From the NCBI GenBank assembly GCA_900553815.1, contig USEY01000020.1, positions 1 through 46,590 on the forward strand: a DNA stretch of 46,590 bases, read 5' to 3'. The notes below the pieces were generated by a model. That model saw nothing but the letters and a program-made list of their open reading frames with translations, made no database searches and was not told the origin of the DNA. This document shows positions 15,355 through 24,870 of the stretch, piece by piece. The position numbers were made by a program, and so were the translations under genes. This stretch comes from an uncultured Bacteroides sp. Its GTDB lineage: Bacteria > Bacteroidota > Bacteroidia > Bacteroidales > Bacteroidaceae. Position 1 is the stretch's first letter; every line of letters starts with the position of its first letter.

Positions 15355-18057
15355 TCAGCCTTTTCTGCCAGTCAGCTCTATGAGCTCCTTGATTTTGGAG
15401 TTCAGGCTGTCGGCCTTCATCAACTGCTCCAGCGTCAGGTGCATGCGGTAGCGCCAGTAGTGGCGTGGGTTGGCAGGCACGTTGATTCGTTCTTCCTGTG
15501 CGTTGGGGTGACGCCATTTTTGGTCAATGGACAGCCAGTCTTGCAGCGACAGTATGCAGAGGATGGAGTTGCTGTAGAGGTGGTTGCGCACCACTTCTTC
15601 GCATATCTCGGCCGTGGCGCTTGTAGGTGCTGCTCCGTAGTGGCCCAGCATGGTGTTGTAGAAGCGTTGCGTCTGTTGCTGGTTCTCTTCCCACCAGCCG
15701 CGCAGGGTCGACATGTCGTGGGTGGAGATGGTACATACCGAGCGGTAGGGATACCAGTCGGGGTGTCCGAACTCCTGGCTGGGGTCCTTGGGCATGCGCT
15801 GTATTTCGAGCGAAAGTATGCGCAGTTCGTTCATCACCCAGGGCACGCAGCTTGGAATCATTCCCAAGTCCTCACCGCACACCAACATGCGGGTCGATTG
15901 AGTGAGCTGTGGCAACTTCTTCATGGCTTGTTCGCGCCAGAAGTCGTTGTGGCGGTGATAGTAGTAGTGGTCATACAGGCGATTGAATGCGGCTTTCTCC
16001 CAGTCGTTGAGTGCGCGGTAGACGAAGTCGTTCTGAACGCCGATGCGCGGATGATACTTGTAGGGGTCGTTGCGGTCGGGCACGAAGAGCACGTCGCTGA
16101 TTAGCGAGTAGAGTCCGTCGCGAATCCAGATGCTGTCAGCATCCGTCTTGCCGGCAAAGTAGGCTTCTACTTTGCGTTGGGTATCGAATTCGGGCTTCAT
16201 GCGGTACACTTCCCACGTGTTGGTTGTTTCAAGGAACGTCTGTTTCACGTAGTCGGTATGCGGACCGAACACTTGGCCCAGGAAATATTCGTGAATGTAA
16301 GGTTGCAGGAAGAAGTCTTCGCGGAAGTGGAGTCCGTAGCTTTCTATCTCTTCGCGTGTCATTGGCAGTGCGGGCACAAACTGTCCCAACAGGCCATGAA
16401 CGGCATTCATCGGTATTTCCCAGATGCGGAAGAATCCCAGAATGTGGTCAATGCGGTAAGCGTCGAAGTATTCAGACATCTTGCGGAAGCGCTTCATCCA
16501 CCAGGCGTAGCCGTCTTTCTCCATCACATCCCAATTGTAGGTGGGGAATCCCCAGTTCTGACCGTTTACCGAGAAGTCATCGGGGGGAGCGCCGGCCTGA
16601 CCGTTGAGGTTGAAATAGTGAGCTTCTTTCCAGGCTTCTACACTGTGGCGGCTGATGCCGATGGGTATGTCGCCTTTCAGTACAACTCCATGTGCGCGGG
16701 CATAGCTGGTAGCTGCCAGCAATTGCAGGTGGAGGTTGAACTGTATGTAGTAGTAGATGGCTATCTTGGGATATTGTTCGGTGCCGGGTTGGCAGAGATG
16801 GTCAATCTCTTCTGCACGGTAGGTGCTGTAAGCAGGCCAGTCGTTGAAGTTGGCGGTATGGTAGGTATCGCGCAGATAGCTGAAGGCTGCGTATGGTTTC
16901 AGCCATTCCTGGTTGGCTTCGTAGAACTGATGGAATTCAGGCGATGCCAATACTTTTTCTCCTTCTTGTGCAAAGATGAGGCGGAAGTATTCCCACTTGG
17001 CATTGTTTACGGCTTCGTAGTCAACGGCGGGCAGTGCGTTCAGCTCTTTCTGGCGTTTGCTGAATTCTTCTCTCTTCTTGCTGTCTTCCAGTTGCCCCAG
17101 TTGTTGCAGGTCGGCATACATGGGGTGGAAAGCATAGATGGATATGCTGCTGTAGGGATAAGAGTCGGTCCAGGTGCCGGTCATGGTCGTATCGTTGATA
17201 GGCAGTATCTGTACGACTTTTTGTCCGGTGCTGACAGCCCAGTCAATCATACGCTTCAGGTCGCCGAAGTCGCCCACACCGAAGCTTTCTTCAGAGCGCA
17301 GCGAGAAGACGGGCACGGCTACACCTGCACCCTTCCAGGCCGGAAGGCTGAAATATACGTAGCGGTCGCCTATAACCAGTGCTTCATTGTTTTCCAGCTT
17401 AGGGTCGGCCATGTAGCGGTTGGGGTTGTTTTCCCAAGCCATGGCTTTCTTCTGCTTCTTATGATAGAGAATGAATTTGTATTCTAAGGGGTATGTCAGT
17501 TGGGAAGCGTCGATGCTTGCTTGCCATTCAGGGAAGTTGGCATCGCTCATCAGGATGGCTTTGTCGGGGTCCCAGTTGCCCAATGCTGGCTGGTTGCCGC
17601 AAATGCCTATGCAATGGTCGCTGTCTACACACGGAGCGTATGCCTTGATGACAAGTTCTTTGTTGTGACCTTTGGGAGCGGCTGCTCTGTCTTTGTGCGC
17701 CAGCAGCGATTCGGTGAATGCCGATGTGTAAAAGTATTGCTGCTCGGGCATGTTCTTCCAGCAGTCTTGCAACAGGTATCTTTTTTGTGGTGCGTTGCTG
17801 TCTACATAGAGCGTACGGGGCAGACTGTCCCATTCTTTACGTGTCAGTTTGCCATTGCAGTAGATGTAATAGCTGTATTGCACTTCTTGGTTGGCAGGCG
17901 CTTGAATTTCTACTTCTGCGCTCCAATGTATGCCGTCAATTGTCTGCATGTCGACGGCTTTGTCGGGTCGGTTGTTTCCCAGCTCTGGAATGGAACCGGA
18001 AATCTTAACCTCTTCTCCCCAACTGGTACGGTATTCAATGTTGAATAATAGTATCAT
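15355..18057 (-). CDS. malQ: 4-alpha-glucanotransferase (GH77) with N-terminal starch-binding domains
   Basis: A 900-aa disproportionating enzyme (amylomaltase) that transfers alpha-1,4-glucan chains between maltodextrins in the cytoplasm. Two CBM20-like domains occupy about residues 1-250; the start FNIEYRTSWGEEVKISGSIP and a second copy after about 130 have the CBM20 pattern. The GH77 catalytic part follows with GDIPIGISRHSVEAW, YFDAYRIDHILGFFRIWEIP (nucleophile Asp in R-I-D-H), VCGEDLGMIPSCV (acid/base Glu) and ISTHDMSTLRGWW (transition-state Asp). This long CBM-bearing form is usual for Bacteroides and plants (DPE2 type). A CG-centred palindrome upstream (18164-18173) may be an operator. 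Confidence 0.94.
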   Translation of the reverse strand: MILLFNIEYRTSWGEEVKISGSIPELGNNRPDKAVDMQTIDGIHWSAEVEIQAPANQEVQYSYYIYCNGKLTRKEWDSLPRTLYVDSNAPQKRYLLQDCWKNMPEQQYFYTSAFTESLLAHKDRAAAPKGHNKELVIKAYAPCVDSDHCIGICGNQPALGNWDPDKAILMSDANFPEWQASIDASQLTYPLEYKFILYHKKQKKAMAWENNPNRYMADPKLENNEALVIGDRYVYFSLPAWKGAGVAVPVFSLRSEESFGVGDFGDLKRMIDWAVSTGQKVVQILPINDTTMTGTWTDSYPYSSISIYAFHPMYADLQQLGQLEDSKKREEFSKRQKELNALPAVDYEAVNNAKWEYFRLIFAQEGEKVLASPEFHQFYEANQEWLKPYAAFSYLRDTYHTANFNDWPAYSTYRAEEIDHLCQPGTEQYPKIAIYYYIQFNLHLQLLAATSYARAHGVVLKGDIPIGISRHSVEAWKEAHYFNLNGQAGAPPDDFSVNGQNWGFPTYNWDVMEKDGYAWWMKRFRKMSEYFDAYRIDHILGFFRIWEIPMNAVHGLLGQFVPALPMTREEIESYGLHFREDFFLQPYIHEYFLGQVFGPHTDYVKQTFLETTNTWEVYRMKPEFDTQRKVEAYFAGKTDADSIWIRDGLYSLISDVLFVPDRNDPYKYHPRIGVQNDFVYRALNDWEKAAFNRLYDHYYYHRHNDFWREQAMKKLPQLTQSTRMLVCGEDLGMIPSCVPWVMNELRILSLEIQRMPKDPSQEFGHPDWYPYRSVCTISTHDMSTLRGWWEENQQQTQRFYNTMLGHYGAAPTSATAEICEEVVRNHLYSNSILCILSLQDWLSIDQKWRHPNAQEERINVPANPRHYWRYRMHLTLEQLMKADSLNSKIKELIELTGRKG

Positions 18058-18163
18058 ATAATATTAGATTTAGAAAAATCAATAGCTGCAAAACGTATGC
18101 AAGTATAAAAAATATTCCGCATAGTTTGCAGCTATTAAAATCTAAGCCATTTAAATCCCTACG

Positions 18164-18173
18164 CAAACGTTTG
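18164..18173. promoter_or_regulatory. CG-centred palindrome upstream of malQ
   Basis: CAAACGTTTG is a perfect 10-bp palindrome with the central CG typical of LacI/GalR operators. It lies 107 bp upstream of the malQ start and 12 bp after the nrdJ stop. Its use as a maltose-regulator site is inference. Confidence 0.35.
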
Positions 18174-18184
18174 TGTGTCACGCA

Positions 18185-20719
18185 TTATCCGCAACGCGAA
18201 GCACCGCAGGTCTTGCAAATGAGGCAACCCTCTTGATATACAAGGGTTTCATTGCCGCAGTTCGGGCATTTCTTGCCTTTCGCTTCGGTCCCATCCTGCA
18301 CGTAATTCTTCAGTGCGCGTTCAACACCGTTTTTCCAGGTATTGATGCTTTCGCTGTCAAGCTGTAATGAGCTGACGAGTTTCATCACCTGAACGATTGG
18401 CATACGATAGCGCAACACGCCTGAAATAAGTTTGGCGTAGTTCCAGTATTCTTTATTGAATTTTTCAGACAGACCTTCAATGGTAACTTTGTATCCGCGC
18501 TTGTTTTCGAACTGGAAGTCGTAGCGCTTGTTTCCATTCTCGTCGATGTTCTTGATGATATGTCCGGAAGTGACATTCTTGGGTAAGACGATACCTTCGT
18601 CGTCGTCCTGGAGTCCGGTGAAGATTTCGTATGGATAGCCGTTCAGCAAGCCAACGAAGGCAACCCACTTTTCCTTGTTGTTTTGGAAACGTACAACGTC
18701 AGCTTCCAAAACTTTCGGACGGGTTTCAACAATCGTAGGCGGTTTGCAAGGAGGTAAATCTTCTTTCTTGCTCTTGGTTGAGATAAGAACGCCTGAACGT
18801 GAACCGTCGCGGTATACGGTACATCCTTTGCAGCCGGATTTCCAAGCTTCAATATATAGTTTGTTAACTAAATCCTCGCTTACATCGCTAGGCAGATTGA
18901 TGGTAACACTGATAGAGTGGTCCACCCACTTCTGTATACGTCCCTGCATCTTTACTTTCATCAGCCAGTCGACGTCGTTGGAAGTTGCCTTGTAGTAAGG
19001 TGATTTCTGTACGAGTTCGTCAATTTCTTCTTGTGTGTAACGTTTGGCAGGGTCGTAGCCTTGAGCTTCCATCCAGGTAACGAATTTGGGATGGAATACA
19101 ATGTACTCTTCAAAAGCATCTCCTGTTTCGTCAGTAAAGTCTATGCGGACATTTGTATCATTGGGATTGACTTTGCGGCGGCGTTTGTATACCGGTAAGA
19201 ATACCGGTTCAATGCCCGATGTCGTTTGAGTCATCAGACTGGTTGTACCGGTAGGAGCTATGGTAAGACATGCAATGTTTCGGCGGCCATATTTCTTCAT
19301 GTCCTCGTATAATTGAGGATCGGCTTCGCGAAGGCGGTTTATGAACGGATTGTTCTTTTCGCGTTCTGTGTCATAAATGTCAAATGCGCCACGTTCACGT
19401 GCCATTTCTACCGATGAACGGTAGGCGTTCAATGCTATGGTTTTATGTACTTTTTCAGAGAAATCGGTAGCTTCTTCTGTGCCATAACGCAATCCGAGTG
19501 CGGCCAGCATATCGCCTTCGGCTGTAATACCAACGCCGGTACGACGTCCTTGTCCGCTCTTCTTATAAATCTTTTCCCAAAGCATGCGCTCGGTATGTTT
19601 TACTTCTTCGCTTTCTGGGTCAGAATCTATCTTGGCTTGAATCTTTTCTATTTTTTCCAGTTCCAAATCGATGATATCATCCATGATACGCTGAGCCAGT
19701 TTGATATGCTTTTCAAACAGCTCAAAGTCGAAATATGCGTCAGACTTGAAAGGATTGACTACATAAGAGTAGAGGTTGATGGCCAGCAAGCGGCAAGAGT
19801 CATAAGGACAAAGAGGAATTTCGCCGCATGGGTTAGTAGATACAGTGCGGTAACCAAGGTCTGCATAACAGTCGGGAACAGATTCGCGCAAGATTGTATC
19901 CCAAAACAATACACCCGGTTCTGCCGATTTCCAGGCATTATGTACAATCTTCTTCCACAAAGTAGATGCACTGATTTCTTTTTGTACCAGTGGATTAGTC
20001 GAGTCAATAGGATATTGTTGGGTATAAGGTTTGTCATTAATGGCAGCCTCCATGAAGGCATCATCCAATTTCACAGAGACATTGGCTCCTGTTACTTTGC
20101 CTTCTGTCATCTTTGCATCGATGAAAGCTTCAGAATCAGGATGTTTGATGGAAACACTAAGCATCAAGGCTCCACGGCGACCGTCTTGAGCTACTTCACG
20201 TGTAGAGTTTGAGTAGCGTTCCATGAACGGAACAAGGCCGGTAGAAGTCAGGGCTGAGTTTTTTACTGGAGAACCTTTCGGACGAATATGTGAGAGGTCA
20301 TGTCCAACTCCACCACGACGCTTCATCAGTTGTACTTGTTCTTCGTCTATTTTAAATATTGCACCATAGGAATCGGCTTCGCCATCTACACCGATAACAA
20401 AACAGTTGGACAATGAGGCTACTTGATAGTTGTTGCCTATGCCAGTCATAGGGCTTCCTTGCGGAATAATGTATTTGAAATGCTCGAATAAGTGAAACAG
20501 TTCTTCGGCGCTCAACGGATTTGGATACTTGTTTTCTATACGAGCAACTTCATTGGCTATGCGCCAATGCATATCTTCTGGGCTCTTTTCGTAAATATTT
20601 CCGAAAGAATCCTTGACTGCGTATTTGTTTACCCAAACTCTTGCAGCCAGCTCGTCGCCCTGGAAGTATTGCAAGGATGCTTCGAAGGCCTCATTGTAAG
20701 AATAAATCTTTTGTTCCAC
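18185..20719 (-). CDS. nrdJ: Adenosylcobalamin-dependent (class II) ribonucleotide reductase
   Basis: An 844-aa class II ribonucleotide reductase that makes deoxyribonucleotides using adenosylcobalamin as radical source, independent of oxygen. Visible features are SLSNCFVIG (first active-site Cys), STNPCGEIPLCPYDSC (cysteine-loop region), the phosphate-binding APTGTTSLMTQTTSGIEPVF, and a C-terminal tail with CPNCG...CLICKTCGASRCG, which provides zinc-ribbon and redox cysteines. The need for B12 fits a gut anaerobe that imports corrinoids. A perfect Bacteroides promoter (TTTG-N19-TAACTTTG) lies about 75-105 bp upstream. No B12-box riboswitch is visible in the leader. Confidence 0.95.
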   Translation of the reverse strand: MEQKIYSYNEAFEASLQYFQGDELAARVWVNKYAVKDSFGNIYEKSPEDMHWRIANEVARIENKYPNPLSAEELFHLFEHFKYIIPQGSPMTGIGNNYQVASLSNCFVIGVDGEADSYGAIFKIDEEQVQLMKRRGGVGHDLSHIRPKGSPVKNSALTSTGLVPFMERYSNSTREVAQDGRRGALMLSVSIKHPDSEAFIDAKMTEGKVTGANVSVKLDDAFMEAAINDKPYTQQYPIDSTNPLVQKEISASTLWKKIVHNAWKSAEPGVLFWDTILRESVPDCYADLGYRTVSTNPCGEIPLCPYDSCRLLAINLYSYVVNPFKSDAYFDFELFEKHIKLAQRIMDDIIDLELEKIEKIQAKIDSDPESEEVKHTERMLWEKIYKKSGQGRRTGVGITAEGDMLAALGLRYGTEEATDFSEKVHKTIALNAYRSSVEMARERGAFDIYDTEREKNNPFINRLREADPQLYEDMKKYGRRNIACLTIAPTGTTSLMTQTTSGIEPVFLPVYKRRRKVNPNDTNVRIDFTDETGDAFEEYIVFHPKFVTWMEAQGYDPAKRYTQEEIDELVQKSPYYKATSNDVDWLMKVKMQGRIQKWVDHSISVTINLPSDVSEDLVNKLYIEAWKSGCKGCTVYRDGSRSGVLISTKSKKEDLPPCKPPTIVETRPKVLEADVVRFQNNKEKWVAFVGLLNGYPYEIFTGLQDDDEGIVLPKNVTSGHIIKNIDENGNKRYDFQFENKRGYKVTIEGLSEKFNKEYWNYAKLISGVLRYRMPIVQVMKLVSSLQLDSESINTWKNGVERALKNYVQDGTEAKGKKCPNCGNETLVYQEGCLICKTCGASRCG

Positions 20720-20795
20720 GATGCAATGTTTCTTAGATTAGTTGAAAATTAATAATATTATGTAGAAGTCTTACTAAGGATAACAAATGTAGGTG

Positions 20796-20826
20796 CAAAG
20801 TTAGAAATGTTTTCTTATTATGCAAA
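20796..20826 (-). promoter_or_regulatory. nrdJ promoter
   Basis: On the minus strand TTTG (20826-20823), 19 bp, then TAACTTTG (20803-20796). This is a full match to the Bacteroides primary-sigma consensus and predicts a leader of about 70 nt. Confidence 0.8.
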
Positions 20827-21096
20827 ATAAGTATCTTGGAAGTTTTCAACCGATATTAAGTTTTCTATTTTCAAAACATAATGGATAGATTTATAGTAAT
20901 TTAAATATTTGCTAACCCAGCGAAAGTTTTCCAAAAGGAGAATCGTTTAATATGCATTCTTTGATTTTATTGGATTATGTACGTAATCGTAGAGTCGGAA
21001 AACTGAATAATTTGCCAATGCAAATATTCTGTTATATAATGATAAAAGTGCATAGACTTAAAGTGCTCCTATAAATGGATTGATGGTTTTATTTGC

Positions 21097-21104
21097 TACC
21101 TTTG
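21097..21104 (+). promoter_or_regulatory. -7 box of nitroreductase gene
   Basis: TACCTTTG fits TAnnTTTG and lies 15 bp before the ATG, giving a very short leader. The -33 box is not exact. Confidence 0.55.
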
Positions 21105-21119
21105 TAGAAAAAAGAAATT

Positions 21120-21854
21120 ATGGATAGTTTGAAAGACAGAAGAACAATTCGCAAATATCAGCAAAAGGAAATTTCGGCTGAATTGTTAAATGATTTATTG
21201 GAGAGCGCTTGTCGTGCATCTACAGTGGGAAACATGCAGGCCTATAGTATTGTGGTGACTCGCGATGCGGAGAGAAAAGCGGCTTTGGCACCTGCCCATT
21301 TCAACCAGCCTATGGTAAAGACTGCCCCAGTAGTACTTACATTCTGTATTGATTTACATCGTTTCAGTAAATGGTGCGAGATGCGCAAGGCAGAACCGGG
21401 CTATAATAACTTTGAATGGTTTGTAACAGGAGCTATCGATACTCTGTTGGTAGCTCAGACATTCTGCGTAGCTGCAGAAGCAAAAGGGCTTGGTATATGT
21501 TATTTAGGGACTACAACTTATAATCCTCAGCAAATTATTGATGCTTTGCAGTTACCAGAACTTGTGTTCCCGATTACTACAGTAACAGTAGGTTGGCCTG
21601 ATGAATGTCCGTCTCAAGTGGATAGGTTACCTTTGGATGCTGTGGTTCATGATGAATTCTACCATGATTATACTTCTGCTGATATAGACAGACTGTACGC
21701 TTATAAGGAATCGTTGCCTGAAAATAAGCAATTTGTTTCAGAAAACGCTAAAGAAACGTTGGCACAGGTGTTTACTGATGTTCGCTATACGAAGAAAGAT
21801 AGTGAAGCCATGTCGGTAGCACTATGGGAAGCCATGAAAAAACAAGGCTTCTGA
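21120..21854 (+). CDS. NADPH-dependent flavin oxidoreductase (nitroreductase family)
   Basis: A 244-aa nitroreductase-fold protein of the NfsA/FRP type. The N-terminal MDSLKDRRTIRKYQQKEI contains the FMN-phosphate Arg cluster, followed by RASTVGNMQAYSIVVTRD, the GAIDTLLVAQTFCVAAEAKGLGICYLG core and the C-terminal extension typical of NfsA. Such enzymes use NAD(P)H and FMN to reduce nitroaromatics, quinones or flavins; the natural substrate is uncertain. It is a single-gene unit with its own -7 box and a strong terminator, separating it from convergent dnaA. Confidence 0.88.
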   Translation: MDSLKDRRTIRKYQQKEISAELLNDLLESACRASTVGNMQAYSIVVTRDAERKAALAPAHFNQPMVKTAPVVLTFCIDLHRFSKWCEMRKAEPGYNNFEWFVTGAIDTLLVAQTFCVAAEAKGLGICYLGTTTYNPQQIIDALQLPELVFPITTVTVGWPDECPSQVDRLPLDAVVHDEFYHDYTSADIDRLYAYKESLPENKQFVSENAKETLAQVFTDVRYTKKDSEAMSVALWEAMKKQGF

Positions 21855-21891
21855 TTGTAGCTTTCAATGTTCTGCTTTGAGTGTTGTGATT

Positions 21892-21945
21892 AAAAGAAGC
21901 GGTTTCAACAAAATGATGTTTTTCTTTGTTGGAACCGCTTCTTTT
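21892..21945. terminator. Bidirectional terminator between nitroreductase and dnaA
   Basis: A 21-bp stem with one G:U pair (21892-21912 with 21925-21945) carries A-rich and T-rich flanks on both sides. It can end transcription from both convergent genes. Confidence 0.92.
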
Positions 21946-21989
21946 ATACTAAAGTAAAACTATGCTTTCTCTGTACTATTGTGCTCTGA

Positions 21990-23375
21990 TTACTTTCTTA
22001 ATGCACTTTGTATCTCGTCGACTTCAGCCCGGAAGGTTTTGTCTACTTCGCGTAATTCTTTAATTGTTTTGCAGGCATGGAGCACTGTAGCATGGTCTTT
22101 GTTGCCAATCAGAGTGCCAATTTTGGCTGCTGATAACTCTGTGTTGTTCTTGGCCAAGTACATGGCAATTTGACGAGCCTGCACAACTTCACGTTTTCTA
22201 GATTTAGTGTAGATAGCAGATGTTTCCAGCCCAAAGTGCTTGCAAACGCTGTTGATAATATCATCAACGGTTATAACCTTATTTTCGTTGTGGGTTACTT
22301 TGCGTACAATACGTTGTGCCAGTTCCATGTCTACTTCTCTGTTATAAATAGTAGCATGTGCCATGATGGAAATAATGATACCTTCCAAATCGCGTACGCT
22401 GTCACCAACGTTTTCTGCAATATAGTTCACTACTTCCATGGGGAACTGTAAGCCGTCACGATGAATCTTATCAAGCAGGATGTTGCGTCTCAGTTCAATG
22501 GTGGGTTTTTCCAGTTCAGCCACCATGCCCCATTTGAAACGGGTAATAAGTCTTTCTTCCATTCCTTGTAATAAAACAGGAGAACGGTCGGAAGTCAGAA
22601 TCAGCTGTTTGCCGTTTTGATGCAAATGATTGAAGATATGGAAGAATGTGTTTTGCGTCTTTGTGAGACCTGCAAACTCTTGAATATCATCAATAATGAG
22701 CACATCAATGCTTTGGTAGAAGTTTATGAAGTCATTAGTCGTATTGTTTCTTACAGAGTCTGTGTACTGAACCTGAAACAAATGAGCCGATATGTACAAT
22801 ACCCGCTTTTCGGGGTAAAGTTCTTTAATTTTTGTTCCGATAGCATTGGCCAAATGAGTTTTACCTACGCCAGAAGCTCCGTAGAAGAACAAGGGGTTGA
22901 AGATGGTTTTGGCTGGGTTGAGTGCAACGGCCTCGGCCACACTACGCGACAGTTTGTTGCTTTCACCTTCAATGAAAGTATCGAAGTTGTAGTCACGGTT
23001 CAAGTGGGGGTCGAGTTCCGAGATTTGCGGCATGCGCGGCACAGCTTTCTCTACTATTGTTTTGGCCGAGGTTGCTGGACCAGAATGTGAAGGAAGAGGT
23101 ACAGGTGTAGGCGGGTTCTTCACCACCATAACATTGTACATCAATTTAGCTTCCTCACCAAACACTTTATGGATGGTTTGGCGAAGCAAATCGAGAAACT
23201 TCTCTTCCAAGAATTCATAGAAGAACTGACTGGGTACTTGCAGCACCAGTGTATTGTTCTCATATCGTAAAGGTATGATGGGGCTAAACCATGTTTTGAA
23301 TGTCTGCTCGGGAATGTTGTCGCGTATGATTTCAAGGCAACGATTCCAAAGACCGACATGATTTTTCTCATTCAT
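21990..23375 (-). CDS. dnaA: Chromosomal replication initiator DnaA
   Basis: A 461-aa DnaA. Domain I (about 1-85) starts [23 protein letters not shown] short linker follows, then the AAA+ core with Walker [10 protein letters not shown] and Walker [10 protein letters not shown]. Domain IV carries the DnaA signature [19 protein letters not shown] and [15 protein letters not shown], which reads DnaA boxes. Length and start (M-N-E-K-N-H) are normal. It is not followed by dnaN or recF, so the classical dnaA-dnaN cluster is absent. I found no TTATNCACA boxes in the flanking intergenic DNA, so the gene need not mark oriC. Confidence 0.97.
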   Translation of the reverse strand: MNEKNHVGLWNRCLEIIRDNIPEQTFKTWFSPIIPLRYENNTLVLQVPSQFFYEFLEEKFLDLLRQTIHKVFGEEAKLMYNVMVVKNPPTPVPLPSHSGPATSAKTIVEKAVPRMPQISELDPHLNRDYNFDTFIEGESNKLSRSVAEAVALNPAKTIFNPLFFYGASGVGKTHLANAIGTKIKELYPEKRVLYISAHLFQVQYTDSVRNNTTNDFINFYQSIDVLIIDDIQEFAGLTKTQNTFFHIFNHLHQNGKQLILTSDRSPVLLQGMEERLITRFKWGMVAELEKPTIELRRNILLDKIHRDGLQFPMEVVNYIAENVGDSVRDLEGIIISIMAHATIYNREVDMELAQRIVRKVTHNENKVITVDDIINSVCKHFGLETSAIYTKSRKREVVQARQIAMYLAKNNTELSAAKIGTLIGNKDHATVLHACKTIKELREVDKTFRAEVDEIQSALRK

Positions 23376-23394
23376 AACGGCTTCAATGCATTTA

Positions 23395-23655
23395 TTATTC
23401 AGGTAAAACTTCTACGGTGCAAAATTCGCAATCAAAAACTGAAAAAACAAATGTCTTTTTTCTTGCTTTTTTCATTGGAAAAGTAAATGCCTTGCTTTCA
23501 GCTAGTTGTAATTTGTCTATTAATATGGTACTGATAAATGTCATTTGCTTTTCTGTAAAATCTTGATTATGATATATTTGTGCTTTATATTCTATCTGTT
23601 GGCTTTTAATAGTGCGCATTGGCCATTGTGCTGTTTCGTCTTGTAACATAGACAT
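23395..23655 (-). CDS. Doubtful small ORF (86 aa) before dnaA
   Basis: An open frame ending 19 bp before dnaA on the same strand. The product (M-S-M-L-Q-D-E-T start; Cys pair F-D-C-E-F-C near the end) is hydrophilic with Lys-rich patches and matches no family I know. It could be a real leader gene of dnaA, or chance in AT-rich DNA. I cannot support more than a possibility. Confidence 0.25.
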   Translation of the reverse strand: MSMLQDETAQWPMRTIKSQQIEYKAQIYHNQDFTEKQMTFISTILIDKLQLAESKAFTFPMKKARKKTFVFSVFDCEFCTVEVLPE

Positions 23656-23815
23656 ACGTGGCTTTTTGCGGCTTTTGTTCTATTTAGATTCTTATTTAGA
23701 CAATTTCTATATTAAGTATTTCCGTCCTATTCTTCAGTTTCGGGATCTTGCCGTATTTCACTGTCCTGTCTGCGTTTTCTTGCATAGCGTGTGTGATGCG
23801 CTGTTGCGTTCAGAC

Positions 23816-23871
23816 GAATACACCGAAGGTGTGGTGAGGTATATTCTCCACGTTTGTCCTTCGGTGTATTC
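23816..23871. other. Perfect 14-bp inverted repeat, long hairpin
   Basis: GAATACACCGAAGG (23816-23829) and CCTTCGGTGTATTC (23858-23871) are exact complements around a 28-nt interior that itself pairs partly (GTGG/CCAC). It lies 93 bp after the MCE gene and could be its terminator, but no T-run follows on either strand. Confidence 0.75.
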
Positions 23872-23963
23872 TTATCATTATCTATTAAGTACTTTCAAGC
23901 TTCTTTGCTTTACCTTTATTCTTATATTAAGAATGTGGGAGAAAGGCTTGGCATCAACGACCA

Positions 23964-24857
23964 TTATTTGTCTTTCTTTCCGAAGAGGGAGAAATGTACA
24001 TAACGTTTGGGGTGAGCTTTCAAGTCTTCAAGCAAGCTTGCTGCATTGGCAGATGTAGCGCTCAGGTTGTTGTATAATGTCGGATCGTTGAGCAATAAAC
24101 CAATGGTATTATCCTTCTGGCTAAGACGGTCGGTCAAGGCTTTGACATTGGCCAGCGTAGAGTCAACTTTCTGCATGGAGGCTGCATAGTCCACCTCTTT
24201 GAGGTTGTTGCTTATCAAGGCAAAATTGTCACCAATGGTATTAAGTTTACCGGTAAGCTGAGGAATATCGTTTTTCATCAACTTCTCCAGTTCACGACTC
24301 GATACAGCCATGCTTGCTGTCAGGTCTCTTACGTTGTTCAGCGTTGCTGGTAGGGCAGGGTCGGCCAGTAGTTTGTTGAGTGAACCTAATATGGAGTCAA
24401 GTTTTGGCAGCATTTTCTCTACTTGCGGAACCATATCTGCGGCTTTTCCCATAATACCGTTGTTCAGCATGCCAGGAATGGTGTCGCCCACTTCATGACG
24501 TTCGCGGGGATTGTTGGCCAGCAGGAGCGACATCTTTATGCCACCAAGCATGTCAGCGGTCAGTTCAGCTGTAGAGCCTTTGGGGATGCGAAGTTCCGGG
24601 TCAATATCTATTTCGGCCACTACATTGCCTGGCTTCTCATAGTCGTAATAGAGTTCGCGAACAATACCTACCCTATATCCATCGGCAAAGACCGGACTTG
24701 ATTTGGTCAAGCCATTGATGTTTTCAAACTTGACATAAAAGTAGCTGGAGGGTTTGAACATGTGTATTCCTTTCAGGTAGTTGATGCCATAAACCAATAT
24801 GCAGAGGGCCGCAATACCAGCAATGCCGATTTTTACTTCTTTCGTGATATACTTCAT
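23964..24857 (-). CDS. MlaD/MCE-domain lipid-transport protein
   Basis: A 297-aa protein with one N-terminal membrane anchor (about residues 9-28), then an MCE (MlaD) domain at about 36-115 including FENINGLTKSSPVFADGYRVGIVREL, then a long helical tail. MCE proteins form hexameric periplasmic rings that carry lipids between the two membranes of Gram-negative cells. Partner ATPase and permease genes (MlaF/MlaE) are not in the window. It follows the amidase gene by 13 bp, so the two form one operon, an arrangement I know from Bacteroidales. Confidence 0.92.
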   Translation of the reverse strand: MKYITKEVKIGIAGIAALCILVYGINYLKGIHMFKPSSYFYVKFENINGLTKSSPVFADGYRVGIVRELYYDYEKPGNVVAEIDIDPELRIPKGSTAELTADMLGGIKMSLLLANNPRERHEVGDTIPGMLNNGIMGKAADMVPQVEKMLPKLDSILGSLNKLLADPALPATLNNVRDLTASMAVSSRELEKLMKNDIPQLTGKLNTIGDNFALISNNLKEVDYAASMQKVDSTLANVKALTDRLSQKDNTIGLLLNDPTLYNNLSATSANAASLLEDLKAHPKRYVHFSLFGKKDK

Positions 24858-24870
24858 GATGTATATTGTT

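Larger units (their letters stand above)
20720..21119. other. AT-rich divergent intergenic region
   Basis: It lies between divergent nrdJ and the nitroreductase gene. It holds the nrdJ promoter (20796-20826) and a -7 box for the nitroreductase (21097-21104). The middle 250 bases are AT-rich with no repeat array, gene or DnaA box that I can see. Confidence 0.6.
23376..23963. other. AT-rich region upstream of dnaA
   Basis: A 588-bp gap between the MCE gene stop and the dnaA start, all read on the minus strand. It contains a possible 86-codon frame (23395-23655), a long perfect hairpin (23816-23871) and presumably the dnaA promoter. No DnaA-box cluster is visible. Confidence 0.6.

Noticed and set aside
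16177..17487. 436-aa plus-strand ORF opposite malQ
   Set aside because: It is the antisense shadow of MalQ, with no recognisable motif.
20720..20830. Cobalamin riboswitch before nrdJ
   Set aside because: The B12-box core and its flanking stems are not present in the short leader.
20720..23963. oriC next to dnaA
   Set aside because: No TTATNCACA boxes or close variants seen in the gaps on either side; only AT-rich sequence, which is not enough.
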